From an uncultured Anaerotruncus sp. (GTDB lineage: Bacteria > Bacillota > Clostridia > Oscillospirales > Ruminococcaceae), in NCBI GenBank assembly GCA_910586875.1, contig CAJUJI010000070.1:1-13949 (forward strand): a stretch of DNA of 13,949 bases, in the 5' to 3' direction. Both the position numbers and the translations under genes were made by a program. Every line of letters starts with the position of its first letter. Position 1 is the first letter of the stretch. This document shows, in pieces, positions 1-5,894 of this stretch. The notes beneath the pieces are model-generated. The model was not told where the DNA came from. It worked only from the letters and a program-made list of their open reading frames with translations, and did no database searches.

Positions 1-60
1 GCAGCAATCGCGTCGATGACCGCTGCTGGACTGGCAATCTATAAGAAAAACGAGAGATAA
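1..60 (+). CDS. C-terminal end of an unidentified, possibly membrane-anchored protein (partial)
   Basis: Frame 1 is open from the first base and stops at TAA 58-60, giving nineteen residues. The stretch is small and hydrophobic (Ala, Met, Gly, Leu, Ile) and ends in the basic tail YKKNER. A hydrophobic segment plus a short positively charged tail is the usual end of a type I or sortase-anchored surface protein in Gram-positives, but no LPXTG is inside the window, so this is inference. The strong hairpin immediately downstream supports a real gene end here. With so few codons the frame could also be accidental. Confidence 0.45.
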   Translation, partial: AAIASMTAAGLAIYKKNER

Positions 61-77
61 ATCTCACCCAAGCGAAA

Positions 78-103
78 GGAGCGCCCGCATAAGCGGGCGC
101 TCC
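78..103. terminator. Hairpin terminator between converging genes
   Basis: A perfect 11-bp inverted repeat GGAGCGCCCGC / GCGGGCGCTCC with a 4-nt loop lies between the plus-strand gene ending at 60 and the minus-strand flippase ending at 122. On the plus strand the T-tract (118-123) is about 14 nt after the stem. On the minus strand only a short CCTTT follows. It probably serves both directions, although neither side has an ideal U-tract directly after the stem. Confidence 0.7.
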
Positions 104-121
104 TGTTGCAACAGCGCTTTT

Positions 122-1516
122 TTATTTGAGAACCTTGCGGAAAATCTTTTGTACATTCAGCAGCAGCTGATTTAAATTGAGCACCACTACAACCAGGCAA
201 AGCAGAATTTCCGGAAGAATCCATTTCTCCTCCTGTGTAATCAATAGGAATGCCTGCACCAACAAAATCACTAAATTTAATAATAGCTTAAAGGCGCTCC
301 AATGGATATTCACATAGCGATGGGTGTCAATCGCCCGCAGAAGGAATACCAACAGATAGCTGATAAAGGTGGCAAAGGCAGCGCCGTTAATCCCGTATTC
401 CGGAATGAGCAGCAGGTTTAGCAGCACATTACAAACCGCGCCTGCAACGGTCGTAATCAAAGTTGCCATGCTCTTTTTTTCTACCATATAAATGCTGCCT
501 AAGAAGGTAACAAAACAAGAAAAAGAGGTGGCGATCAACAGGAAGGGGACATATTGCCATGCGCTGTAAAATTCCTTGGAAAACAAAATCTTAGAAATAA
601 GCTTTGTACATAAAATTAGTCCCGAGGCCGCGGTAAAAATAATCGCCTGATAAGCGGAAAAAACCGTGCTATAAAATTGATTGCGCTGCCGGTTATTCTC
701 GGTGATGGCGGACATTTGCCAGGCGTCGGTGAAGATGCCCGAAACCAGAATAATCATGGTAGGGATTTTATAGGACATCGCATACAGCCCATTTGCCCCT
801 TCGTTGATCATCCAAGCCACTAGATAACGGTCGGACACGTTGGTAATCCACCAAAACATATTGGTGGGGATAAGCGGCAGCGAAAAACGCAGCATCCCGC
901 CCAATATCGACCAGTCGAGCCGATTCAACCGCAGGTAACGATGCAGGCGGGCGATCCAGAACAAAAACAGCGCAGACAACGCATCCGAGCAGATGGTAGC
1001 CAACACATAGCCCAAAATCCCCAGCTTGAAAACAAGCAGAAACAGAATGTTAAACAAAATCACCGTAGCGGTGGAAAGAATCCCATCAAAGGCATATAAG
1101 CGAACCAGCTCCCGCGCGCGGACGAATTGTGCGCAGAGCGAGCGCAGGCAGGAGGTTAGCACATAAATATAAATGAGCAAGGTGTGCTGATGCAGAATCG
1201 GGATCATATCCAACAGTGGCCGGAACAACAAAAACAGCAGGTAGCCACTGAAAATGACTAAAATGCCCGAGGTGAATACATCACTTTTGCGAACAGATTT
1301 ATCCAGTCCGTAACGAATGATCGCGTTAGCCATCCCCGCAGAGACCACCGGAATCAGCAGGTTTGCAGCATTGACAATCAAATCGCCGGTACCGAGCTGT
1401 TCGGTTGTGAGTACACGAGTATAAAAGGGGACCAGAAGGAACACCAGTAGTTTCGAGCTAAACGTACCAATGGCAAAAATGACGGTATTTGAAAGTAGCT
1501 TACTATACTTGTCCAA
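122..1516 (-). CDS. Oligosaccharide flippase family membrane protein (MOP/Wzx-like)
   Basis: This is a 464-residue, almost wholly hydrophobic protein with about 12-14 predicted membrane helices, the size and pattern of the polysaccharide-transporter branch of the MOP flippase superfamily (Wzx/SpoVB-like). The N-terminus (SNTVIFAIGTFSSKLLVFLLVPFY, split over residues 9-32) and the YGINGAAFAT motif near residue 375 are typical of Polysacc_synt proteins, which flip lipid-linked saccharides across the cytoplasmic membrane. The start is TTG: an in-frame TGA lies nine codons upstream, the next Met is at residue 61, and AAGGGG sits 8 nt before the TTG. It follows the COG2426 gene by 28 bp and probably shares its transcript. 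No glycosyltransferase genes adjoin it, so the substrate is unknown. Confidence 0.88.
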   Translation of the reverse strand: MDKYSKLLSNTVIFAIGTFSSKLLVFLLVPFYTRVLTTEQLGTGDLIVNAANLLIPVVSAGMANAIIRYGLDKSVRKSDVFTSGILVIFSGYLLFLLFRPLLDMIPILHQHTLLIYIYVLTSCLRSLCAQFVRARELVRLYAFDGILSTATVILFNILFLLVFKLGILGYVLATICSDALSALFLFWIARLHRYLRLNRLDWSILGGMLRFSLPLIPTNMFWWITNVSDRYLVAWMINEGANGLYAMSYKIPTMIILVSGIFTDAWQMSAITENNRQRNQFYSTVFSAYQAIIFTAASGLILCTKLISKILFSKEFYSAWQYVPFLLIATSFSCFVTFLGSIYMVEKKSMATLITTVAGAVCNVLLNLLLIPEYGINGAAFATFISYLLVFLLRAIDTHRYVNIHWSAFKLLLNLVILLVQAFLLITQEEKWILPEILLCLVVVVLNLNQLLLNVQKIFRKVLK

Positions 1517-1544
1517 CCAATCTGCCCCTTCAATCGAATCTCAT

Positions 1545-2045
1545 CTAAAACATCCCTAAAACGTTGAGCACACCATAAGCTCCGCAGGTCATAATGACGC
1601 CCGCGATCAGCACTCCACCGGCAATCGAAAGCAGCGCAAGCTTCATGCGCATTCCCAGCAACGCCGCAAGCAGTGCGCCGGACCATGCGCCAGTACCAGG
1701 CAACGGAATCCCCACAAATAAACAAAGCCCGATCGTTTCATAGCGGGTGACCTGATCTGCTTTTCCCAAAAGCCGCTGTTCATAGCGGCTTACAAGGCCG
1801 TTAAGCAGGCGGGTGCGCTTGAGCCAGGCAAAAATCGGCCGTCCCAGCCAGAGAATAAACGGAACGGGCAATAGGTTGCCGATAATCGAAATGACGAATA
1901 CCGTGTGCCAGTCCATTCCCAGCACAGCGCCCAACGGGATGGAACCACGCAGTTCGATAAGCGGCACCATTGAAACAAGAAACAAGGCGGTCTCACGCCC
2001 TGCAACCGATAAAAAGTCAAAAAGCTGTCGGATAAGTTGTTCCAT
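1545..2045 (-). CDS. COG2426 / Sm_multidrug_ex family membrane protein
   Basis: This 166-residue integral membrane protein matches the family annotated as 'putative small multidrug export protein' (COG2426, Pfam Sm_multidrug_ex). Two recognisable motifs are present: MVPLIELRGSIPLG at residues 26-39, with the polar E31/R33 pair inside a membrane region, and GIPLPGTGAWSG at 112-123. About four to five hydrophobic segments flank a basic cytoplasmic stretch (KRTRLLNGLVSRYEQR, 76-91). The length fits the family. The export function is only a name carried by the family; I know of no firm substrate. The gene has its own promoter at 2074-2102 and leads into the flippase 28 bp downstream. The start ATG has a G-rich SD-like run about 14 nt upstream, which is rather distant. 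Confidence 0.87.
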   Translation of the reverse strand: MEQLIRQLFDFLSVAGRETALFLVSMVPLIELRGSIPLGAVLGMDWHTVFVISIIGNLLPVPFILWLGRPIFAWLKRTRLLNGLVSRYEQRLLGKADQVTRYETIGLCLFVGIPLPGTGAWSGALLAALLGMRMKLALLSIAGGVLIAGVIMTCGAYGVLNVLGMF

Positions 2046-2073
2046 ATGTTGTCAAAAGCCCCCAATCTTTCTT

Positions 2074-2102
2074 ATTATATACAATTTATCGGTGTATTAC
2101 AA
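2074..2102 (-). promoter_or_regulatory. SigA-type promoter for the COG2426-flippase pair
   Basis: Read on the minus strand, TTGTAA (2102-2097) and a perfect TATAAT (2079-2074) are separated by 17 bp, 29 bp upstream of the ATG at 2045. The -35 box overlaps the inverted repeat AGCCAA/TTGGCT (2102-2119), which could be a regulator site or a weak hairpin. Confidence 0.75.
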
Positions 2103-2143
2103 GCCAACAGCGCTTGGCTGCTCGAAAAACGCATAAAATTCTT

Positions 2144-2194
2144 TTAGCTCTTTTTTCTTGCTTTCCAAAAGACAATAGACATCAGCTCTTTCAT
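2144..2194 (-). CDS. Possible micro-ORF overlapping the amidohydrolase stop (16 aa, or 32 aa after a -1 shift)
   Basis: The ATG at 2194 overlaps the amidohydrolase TGA as ATGA and is preceded by GGAGGG with a 5-nt spacing, a classic translational-coupling layout. The zero frame gives MKELMSIVFWKARKKS and stops at 2144. The codons AGA AAA AAG contain the heptamer A AAA AAG (2156-2150), a canonical -1 slippery site. A -1 shift there continues for 17 more codons (ELKEFYAFFEQPSAVGL) to a TAA at 2097-2099, giving 32 residues. Alternatives are an indel in the A6 run that broke a real small gene, or chance: the SD also encodes the Gly-Gly of the amidohydrolase. I do not recognise the peptide. Confidence 0.35.
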   Translation of the reverse strand: MKELMSIVFWKARKKS

Positions 2195-3012
2195 AAATTC
2201 CCTCCGATAGAAAGCCCCAATAGTTTTGCCGCATTTTTCCAGCAGATACAGGAGAGTTCTTCATCGTTTAAACCGGCCTGCCGGAGCAGTTCCAGCTCTT
2301 TAGGGACGGTGCTCCAAGGGGCATCGGTGCCGAACAGAATTCGCTGCGCGCCATGAAGCCGCACCAATCGTGCAATTTGTTCCGGTTTGAGAGAGGGCGC
2401 GCTCATCGCAGTATCAAAATAAACATTCGGCAAACCAGCCAGCCAACGCTCGCTTGCTTCAGGGTCGCCCAAAGAGCCCATATGTGCAGCAATGATTTTC
2501 AGGTCGGGAAACTGCTTTGCAATAAAAGCGATGTCCTCTGCGCTGGCGTGCAGCGGTGCGCCAGGCTCACTGACAGGGTCCCAGCCGGCATGAAGTGTGA
2601 CCGGCAGCTCTAAGCGGGCAAGCTGCTCATACAAAGGAAAATACCGCTCCTCCCGCAGGAAGAAGTTTTGATATTCCGGATGCAGCTTTACCCCATGCAG
2701 CCCCATCTGCCTAATCGCGCGTGCGGTTTCCAGCGCGTCCTGTGCATCCGGAAACACCGTCCCAAACCCTATGAGCTGTGGACTGCTATTTTGGACCTGT
2801 AACGCGAATGCGTTAATTTTTTCCTGCTGCTTTGCGCGGGTGGCAATATGCTGCACAACGGCATAATCAACCCCCCACTCCTGCATTTTTTGCAGGGTTC
2901 CGGCGCTGGTACCATCGGTATAGTAGGGGGCATGTGCAATTTCTGATAGATGGGTCAGGGTATGCGCAGCAAGCCGTTCAGGGAATAGATGCACGTGAAA
3001 ATCAATCAACAT
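2191..3012 (-). CDS. Amidohydrolase family (Amidohydro_2) metal-dependent hydrolase
   Basis: This 273-residue TIM-barrel hydrolase belongs to the amidohydrolase superfamily (PF04909-like; relatives include ACMS decarboxylase and gamma-resorcylate decarboxylase). Visible metal and active-site residues, in order, are the HxH motif H6/H8 (DFHVH), H141 (LHAG), H177 (AAHMG) and D230 (FGTDAPW), all at the expected barrel strands; GVKLHPEYQ at 107-115 is also family-typical. The substrate cannot be deduced. The frame is open back to a TTG at 3033, but the AGAGGA ribosome site lies 9 nt before the ATG at 3012, so I start there; the longer version would begin inside the terminator of rex. The gene follows rex by 63 bp and is separated from it by that terminator, so it is transcribed by read-through or from a promoter inside rex. 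Confidence 0.88.
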   Translation of the reverse strand: MLIDFHVHLFPERLAAHTLTHLSEIAHAPYYTDGTSAGTLQKMQEWGVDYAVVQHIATRAKQQEKINAFALQVQNSSPQLIGFGTVFPDAQDALETARAIRQMGLHGVKLHPEYQNFFLREERYFPLYEQLARLELPVTLHAGWDPVSEPGAPLHASAEDIAFIAKQFPDLKIIAAHMGSLGDPEASERWLAGLPNVYFDTAMSAPSLKPEQIARLVRLHGAQRILFGTDAPWSTVPKELELLRQAGLNDEELSCICWKNAAKLLGLSIGGNL

Positions 3013-3030
3013 GGTAAAATATCCTCTCTG

Positions 3031-3061
3031 CAAAAAAATAGCGCAGCCTCAAAAGCTGCGC
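3031..3061 (-). terminator. Intrinsic terminator after rex
   Basis: On the minus strand a 7-bp stem GCGCAGC/GCTGCGC with a 7-nt loop is followed by TATTTTTTT. It sits between rex and the amidohydrolase start, only about 20 bp before the latter, so it may act as a partial attenuator of the downstream gene. Confidence 0.85.
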
Positions 3062-3075
3062 CTGTTGCTGTAATG

Positions 3076-3723
3076 TTAAGGCGTCTCGTCCGAGAGCGCG
3101 TTAATTTGATAACAAAGGGTCATCAAGCTATCCCCCAGGTGCACGTTTTCCACCACAACCCCTTCAAAGTTAAGCGCTAGATCATAATGAGAAAAATTCC
3201 AGAAGCAGTTGACACCGAAAGCGCGGAGCTGTTCAACCACCTCCGGCGCGACCTCACGAGGGATGCAAAGAATCGCAGCGCGAGGGTGATGCTCATTACA
3301 AAAACGCCCAAGGCTTTGTACATCCTGCACGGTCAGCGAGCGAACAGCCTGTCCGATAATTGCGCTGTTGTTATCAAAAATTCCAAGCAGGTTAAAGCCG
3401 CTCTGGTCAAATTTCATATGCTTTGCAATCGTGCGGCCCAGATTGCCTGCCCCAATCAATATGGTGGGAATGCGCTTGTCTAGCCCCATGATTTTGCCAA
3501 TTTCATCATGCAGCGCCGCGACATTGTAGCCATAGCCCTGTTGCCCGAAGCCGCCAAAACAGTTTAGATCCTGCCGGATTTGTGAGGCGGTCAACTGCAT
3601 CAGCTGCGCCAGTTCGCGGGAAGAGATGCGTGTCGTTCCCTTTTGGAGCAACTCGCCTAGAAAGCGATAATAGCGGGGAAGCCGCCGGATCACCGACAAA
3701 GAAACATTCCCATATTTAGGCAT
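3076..3723 (-). CDS. rex: Redox-sensing transcriptional repressor Rex
   Basis: Rex is a homodimeric repressor that binds DNA when NAD+ is high and lets go when NADH rises, controlling fermentation and respiration genes. The N-terminal winged helix carries the family hallmark VIRRLPRYYRFL (11-22) and the recognition region TASQIRQDLNCFGGFG (45-60). The C-terminal Rossmann domain has GAGNLG at 91-96 and the FDNN strand end at 116-119, and ends in the domain-swap helix (DSLMTLCYQINAL). The frame can start at ATG 3753 (225 aa), but AGAAAGGG precedes the second ATG (3723) and this gives 215 residues, the normal Rex length. A good promoter lies at 3820-3848, leaving a leader of about 90 nt. I did not find a clear Rex operator (TTGTTAAN4TTAACAA type) in front of it. 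Confidence 0.96.
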   Translation of the reverse strand: MPKYGNVSLSVIRRLPRYYRFLGELLQKGTTRISSRELAQLMQLTASQIRQDLNCFGGFGQQGYGYNVAALHDEIGKIMGLDKRIPTILIGAGNLGRTIAKHMKFDQSGFNLLGIFDNNSAIIGQAVRSLTVQDVQSLGRFCNEHHPRAAILCIPREVAPEVVEQLRAFGVNCFWNFSHYDLALNFEGVVVENVHLGDSLMTLCYQINALSDETP

Positions 3724-3819
3724 AAGCAAACAACCCTTTCTATGTTCGGTCATGCTGCAACAGCATTTCTAATTAAAATAAGTTAGATAAAAGGCAATAG
3801 AAAAATAAATATCAATCCT

Positions 3820-3848
3820 ATTATAAAACAAAACCATGAAAAACACAA
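3820..3848 (-). promoter_or_regulatory. Promoter of rex
   Basis: On the minus strand TTGTGT (3848-3843) and TATAAT (3825-3820) are 17 bp apart. It lies about 100 bp upstream of the preferred rex start and diverges from the promoter of the 109-residue gene. Confidence 0.65.
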
Positions 3849-3893
3849 GCCCGAATATTTCCGCTCTTTATTGATAGAGTCCGTTTTATCGGT

Positions 3894-3922
3894 TTGCATA
3901 CCATAACACGGCATGGTATCAT
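3894..3922 (+). promoter_or_regulatory. Promoter with embedded palindromic operator
   Basis: TTGCAT (3894-3899) and TATCAT (3917-3922) are 17 bp apart. A perfect 7-bp inverted repeat ATACCAT-N8-ATGGTAT (3898-3919) lies between and partly over these boxes, exactly where a dimeric repressor would block RNA polymerase. The predicted transcript starts about 25 nt before the start codon at 3955. Confidence 0.6.
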
Positions 3923-3954
3923 AGAAGCAACAAATTGCAACAGGAGGGATATAG

Positions 3955-4284
3955 ATGCACTATGAATTGCAGCCACTCAGACTGCAAGCGGGATGGAGGA
4001 TAGAATGGAACAATTTCTCGGAATATGATATGGATTTGCATGGAAAAGAGGATGCAATTGAGCTGAATGAGGATCTGTTGCAGCTTTGCAACGACAAGGC
4101 AAAGCTGGTCATTGATTTAGGCTGGTATCCAAGCTTTGATCCGGATGGACAGTATTTACTACTGCTTGTACGGAACCACTGTTGGGATTCGCCATTGGAG
4201 AAAACCGCTTCAAAATCCAAGACAGAGATTATCAGTCAGCTTGAAAAATGGGTCAATGATGGCTTTTTCGGAAAGTATGTATAA
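3955..4284 (+). CDS. Uncharacterised 109-aa protein
   Basis: I do not recognise a named family. The gene is well supported: AGGAGGG is 6 nt before the ATG, and a promoter with an operator-like palindrome is just upstream. The protein is soluble, acidic to neutral, without signal peptide or membrane helix. It has an aromatic-rich N-terminal part (LQAGWRIEWNNF, 10-21), an acidic helix (EDAIELNEDLLQL, 32-44), then LVIDLGWYPSFDPDGQY (51-67), which looks like a beta-rich core, and a C-terminal helix (TEIISQLEKWVNDGFF). From general memory, proteins with this 'AGW...N.F...DLL...DLGWYP' layout occur in Firmicutes as small hypotheticals, sometimes near toxin-immunity genes; that is a weak hint only. 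It converges with the sigma-like gene, whose stop is 14 bp away. Confidence 0.8.
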   Translation: MHYELQPLRLQAGWRIEWNNFSEYDMDLHGKEDAIELNEDLLQLCNDKAKLVIDLGWYPSFDPDGQYLLLLVRNHCWDSPLEKTASKSKTEIISQLEKWVNDGFFGKYV

Positions 4285-4298
4285 CCAACACAAAACTG

Positions 4299-4610
4299 TT
4301 AATTTGGGAACAAGCCGGATTTTTCACACAGCTGTGCAAGGTTACGCAGCCGTTTTTTTGCAGCGTTGACCCGCCGGCAAACGGTGGAGGGGTCAACCCG
4401 CAGCAGGCGCGCGCATTCCCGCATGGTATGCTCCTGAAGGTCATGCAGAATGAGAGCTTCCTGCTGGTGGGGCGGGAGCGTTTGGATCGCATAAAGCAGG
4501 AATTTTCGGTATCGGGCGCGATTGGAGTGATTGTCCTCCCCCTGTGTAATGGCGAGCTGTGAAAAATCCTCCCATGAGGAGCTGGAAGCCTCCTTTTGAA
4601 AACGCAGCAT
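4299..4610 (-). CDS. Sigma-70 region 4-like DNA-binding protein
   Basis: This 103-residue protein has only one recognisable domain, a sigma-70 region 4 helix-turn-helix: LPPHQQEALILHDLQEHTMRECARLLRVDPSTVCRRVNAAKKRLRNL (45-91 in segments), with the second helix STVCRRVNAAKKRL as recognition helix. Region 2, needed for -10 recognition, is absent, so it is not a complete sigma factor. Similar truncated proteins are common in Firmicute integrative elements (Orf7 of Tn916 is a known sigma-like example) and may act as transcription activators. The frame extends to TTG 4628, but AGAGGAG lies 8 nt before ATG 4610, which I use. It lies 14 bp after the stop of the 66-residue gene and shares its promoter. 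Confidence 0.82.
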   Translation of the reverse strand: MLRFQKEASSSSWEDFSQLAITQGEDNHSNRARYRKFLLYAIQTLPPHQQEALILHDLQEHTMRECARLLRVDPSTVCRRVNAAKKRLRNLAQLCEKSGLFPN

Positions 4611-4624
4611 TTTGTTATCTCCTC

Positions 4625-4825
4625 TCAAGATACATAGTAGTTTTTCAAATAAGCAGAAACCGTTTTCAAGTCGCGCAATTCTCTACAAAGCAATTCGATG
4701 CGCTGTTTAAGTAAAAAGGCTTGTCCGCTTGGCGCATATGGCAATTGTGCGCGCAGCTGTGCAATCCGCTCTCGAAGCTGAAGCGAGGTTATGTGATATT
4801 GGTCGGATAGCGTGTAAAGATCCAT
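4625..4825 (-). CDS. Small helical protein paired with the sigma-like gene
   Basis: This 66-residue, highly helical protein is rich in Arg, Leu, Gln and Glu: SLQLRERIAQLRAQL (14-28) and FLLKQRIELLCRELRDLKTVSAYLKNYY (37-64) look like an antiparallel coiled-coil hairpin around the turn PYAPSGQ. A perfect AAGGAGG lies 6 nt before the ATG. It is the first gene after the divergent promoter at 4874-4902, and its TGA lies in the SD region of the sigma-like gene, suggesting coupled expression. Small coiled-coil proteins of this kind travel with region-4-only sigma-like proteins in clostridial genomes (general recollection, no search made). A role as partner or anti-factor is a guess. Confidence 0.78.
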   Translation of the reverse strand: MDLYTLSDQYHITSLQLRERIAQLRAQLPYAPSGQAFLLKQRIELLCRELRDLKTVSAYLKNYYVS

Positions 4826-4846
4826 AGAAAACCTCCTTAAAAACTC

Positions 4847-4950
4847 TGTGTGTGATTTGTTTATTACAACTTTATAATATCACACGAAACGTTGTGTGTC
4901 AATAGAAAATCACACGATTTGAATGTTTTTATTCATAAATACGACACAAA
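4847..4950. promoter_or_regulatory. Operator cluster between divergent regulators
   Basis: Five related sites sit between the divergent genes: TGTGTGTGAT (4847-4856, minus orientation), ATCACACGAA (4879-4888, plus), GTTGTGTGTCAA (4891-4902, minus), ATCACACGAT (4909-4918, plus) and the weaker ACGACACAAA (4941-4950, plus). The inner pair forms CACAC-N8-GTGTG (4881-4898). Two plus-oriented copies are 30 bp apart. The sites straddle the minus promoter, and the last one is upstream of the extended -10 of the Xre gene, which would allow both repression and autoregulation. Confidence 0.7.
4874..4902 (-). promoter_or_regulatory. Strong SigA promoter of the 66-aa/sigma-like pair
   Basis: On the minus strand a perfect TTGACA (4902-4897) and TATTAT (4879-4874) are spaced by 17 bp. 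The spacer and both boxes are covered by CACAC/GTGTG repeats, so the promoter is almost certainly repressed by a protein binding there, most plausibly the divergent Xre regulator. Confidence 0.85.
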
Positions 4951-4953
4951 TAC

Positions 4954-4963
4954 GTGGTAAAAT
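4954..4963 (+). promoter_or_regulatory. Extended -10 promoter of the Xre gene
   Basis: TAAAAT (4958-4963) is preceded by TGG, forming an extended -10 element. No good -35 lies 17 bp upstream (ATAAAT), so the promoter looks weak or activator dependent. The operator site at 4941-4950 lies directly upstream of it. Confidence 0.5.
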
Positions 4964-4986
4964 AAGAACAAAGAGGTGAATCAAGA

Positions 4987-5376
4987 ATGTTAGGAGTCCG
5001 ACTAAAAAAGCTGCGCCGGACCCGGAACCTCACCCAGCAACAGCTGGGTGAAATGCTGGGAATATCTGCAAGTGCGGTTGGCATGTATGAGCAGGGCAGA
5101 CGGGAACCGGATCATGAAATGCTTGCGCAGCTGTGTAAACTGTTTGGAGTATCCAGCGACTACTTTTTGCTGGAGGAAGTGGAAAACACAGGCAGCGGGG
5201 AATTGGAGCTGATTTTGGACGAATTTCGCAGCCGCCTGCTGGCACAAGACAGCTTGATGTTTAACGGTGTACCGCTGTCGGACGAGGATATTGCACAGGT
5301 GTTGGATGCAATTGAGGTAGGCACTATGATTGCAATGAAGAAGATGGAGCGGGAGAAGAAGAAAGCGGAGGAGTAG
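4987..5376 (+). CDS. Xre/ImmR-like helix-turn-helix repressor
   Basis: This 129-residue regulator has an N-terminal HTH_3/cro-cI domain at 4-60: VRLKKLRRTRNLTQQQLGEMLGISASAVGMYEQGRREP is a textbook lambda-repressor-like fold with recognition helix SASAVGMYEQG. A linker (64-90) leads to a C-terminal helical part (PLSDEDIAQVLDAIEVGTMI) and a charged KKMEREKKKAEE tail. ATG 4987 is preceded by AAGAGGTG at 8 nt. It is followed 10 bp downstream by an ImmA-like protease, the layout of the ICEBs1 immR-immA pair, in which the repressor is inactivated by cleavage. It faces divergent genes across an operator array that it probably binds. Function is inferred from this context. Confidence 0.88.
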   Translation: MLGVRLKKLRRTRNLTQQQLGEMLGISASAVGMYEQGRREPDHEMLAQLCKLFGVSSDYFLLEEVENTGSGELELILDEFRSRLLAQDSLMFNGVPLSDEDIAQVLDAIEVGTMIAMKKMEREKKKAEE

Positions 5377-5386
5377 GAGGGTTTTA

Positions 5387-5824
5387 TTGACACGAATCAG
5401 AGCACTAGTGGAAAAGCTGGTGGAGCAGTACAGGACAAACGACCCATTTACACTATGCAGCGATTTGGGAATTGAAATACTCACCATGCAGCTGCCGCCG
5501 AGCATCCGCGGCTTTTATGTAACCCTGCTGCATGTTCCGTTTATCTATCTCAACCAGGGATTGTCAGGAGAACAGGAGCGCCGTGCGGTCTGTGCCCACG
5601 AGCTGGGACATGCGCTGCTTCACCAGGAATATAATTCATTGTTTTTGCAAAAGAACACCGAGTTTGTGACCGAGCGGTATGAAAAAGAGGCGAATCTTTT
5701 TGCAGGTTATCTGCTTTTGGACGGCGCTTTTTGCAAGGATTGCCGCTGCAACGGTTGGACGCTGGAGCAAATCAGCCGCTATGTGGCACTGCCGGAGGAG
5801 GTTGTTTCCCACTGCATTTGTTGA
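5387..5824 (+). CDS. ImmA/IrrE-family metallo-endopeptidase
   Basis: This 145-residue protein belongs to the family typified by ImmA (cleaves the ICEBs1 repressor ImmR) and the Deinococcus regulator IrrE/PprI (Pfam Peptidase_M78). The zinc motif HELGH is at 71-75 within VCAHELGHALLH, and the third ligand is probably E101 in YEKEANLFAGYLL. The C-terminal part (WTLEQISRYVALPEEVV) is the usual helical end. The start is TTG 5387, with AGGAGGG ending 5 nt upstream and overlapping the Xre stop region; no ATG alternative fits, the next Met being M34. Unusual is a cysteine cluster near the end, C116-x2-C119-x-C121 and C143-x-C145, not a general feature of the family as I know it. Its likely job is relieving repression by the adjacent regulator. 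Confidence 0.9.
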   Translation: MTRIRALVEKLVEQYRTNDPFTLCSDLGIEILTMQLPPSIRGFYVTLLHVPFIYLNQGLSGEQERRAVCAHELGHALLHQEYNSLFLQKNTEFVTERYEKEANLFAGYLLLDGAFCKDCRCNGWTLEQISRYVALPEEVVSHCIC

Positions 5825-5894
5825 TGATTGTTTTATGTGACGAAAACCTTGCCAGGTGTAGTGTGACAAAAAGCACAGAAAAGGAGTATCATTT

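Noticed and set aside
1378..2065. Minus-strand frames of 115 and 91 residues in the flippase/COG2426 region
   Set aside because: These are offset frames of the two membrane proteins, full of Trp/Cys/Arg and without start signals.
2102..2119. AGCCAA/TTGGCT hairpin as terminator of the amidohydrolase transcript
   Set aside because: No T-tract follows on either strand and the stem is only 6 bp; it overlaps the next promoter, so I do not call it a terminator.
3724..3753. Longer N-terminus for Rex
   Set aside because: The upstream ATG has no SD, while the second ATG has one and gives the usual Rex length.
4296..4311. TGTTAATTTGGGAACA as a possible Rex box
   Set aside because: Only the TGTT/AACA ends are symmetric, and it lies at the 3' end of the converging sigma-like gene, not in a promoter.
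5002..5505. A 167-residue minus-strand frame across the Xre/ImmA pair
   Set aside because: It is complementary to two recognised genes with correct motifs; its composition is unlike a protein and it has no SD.
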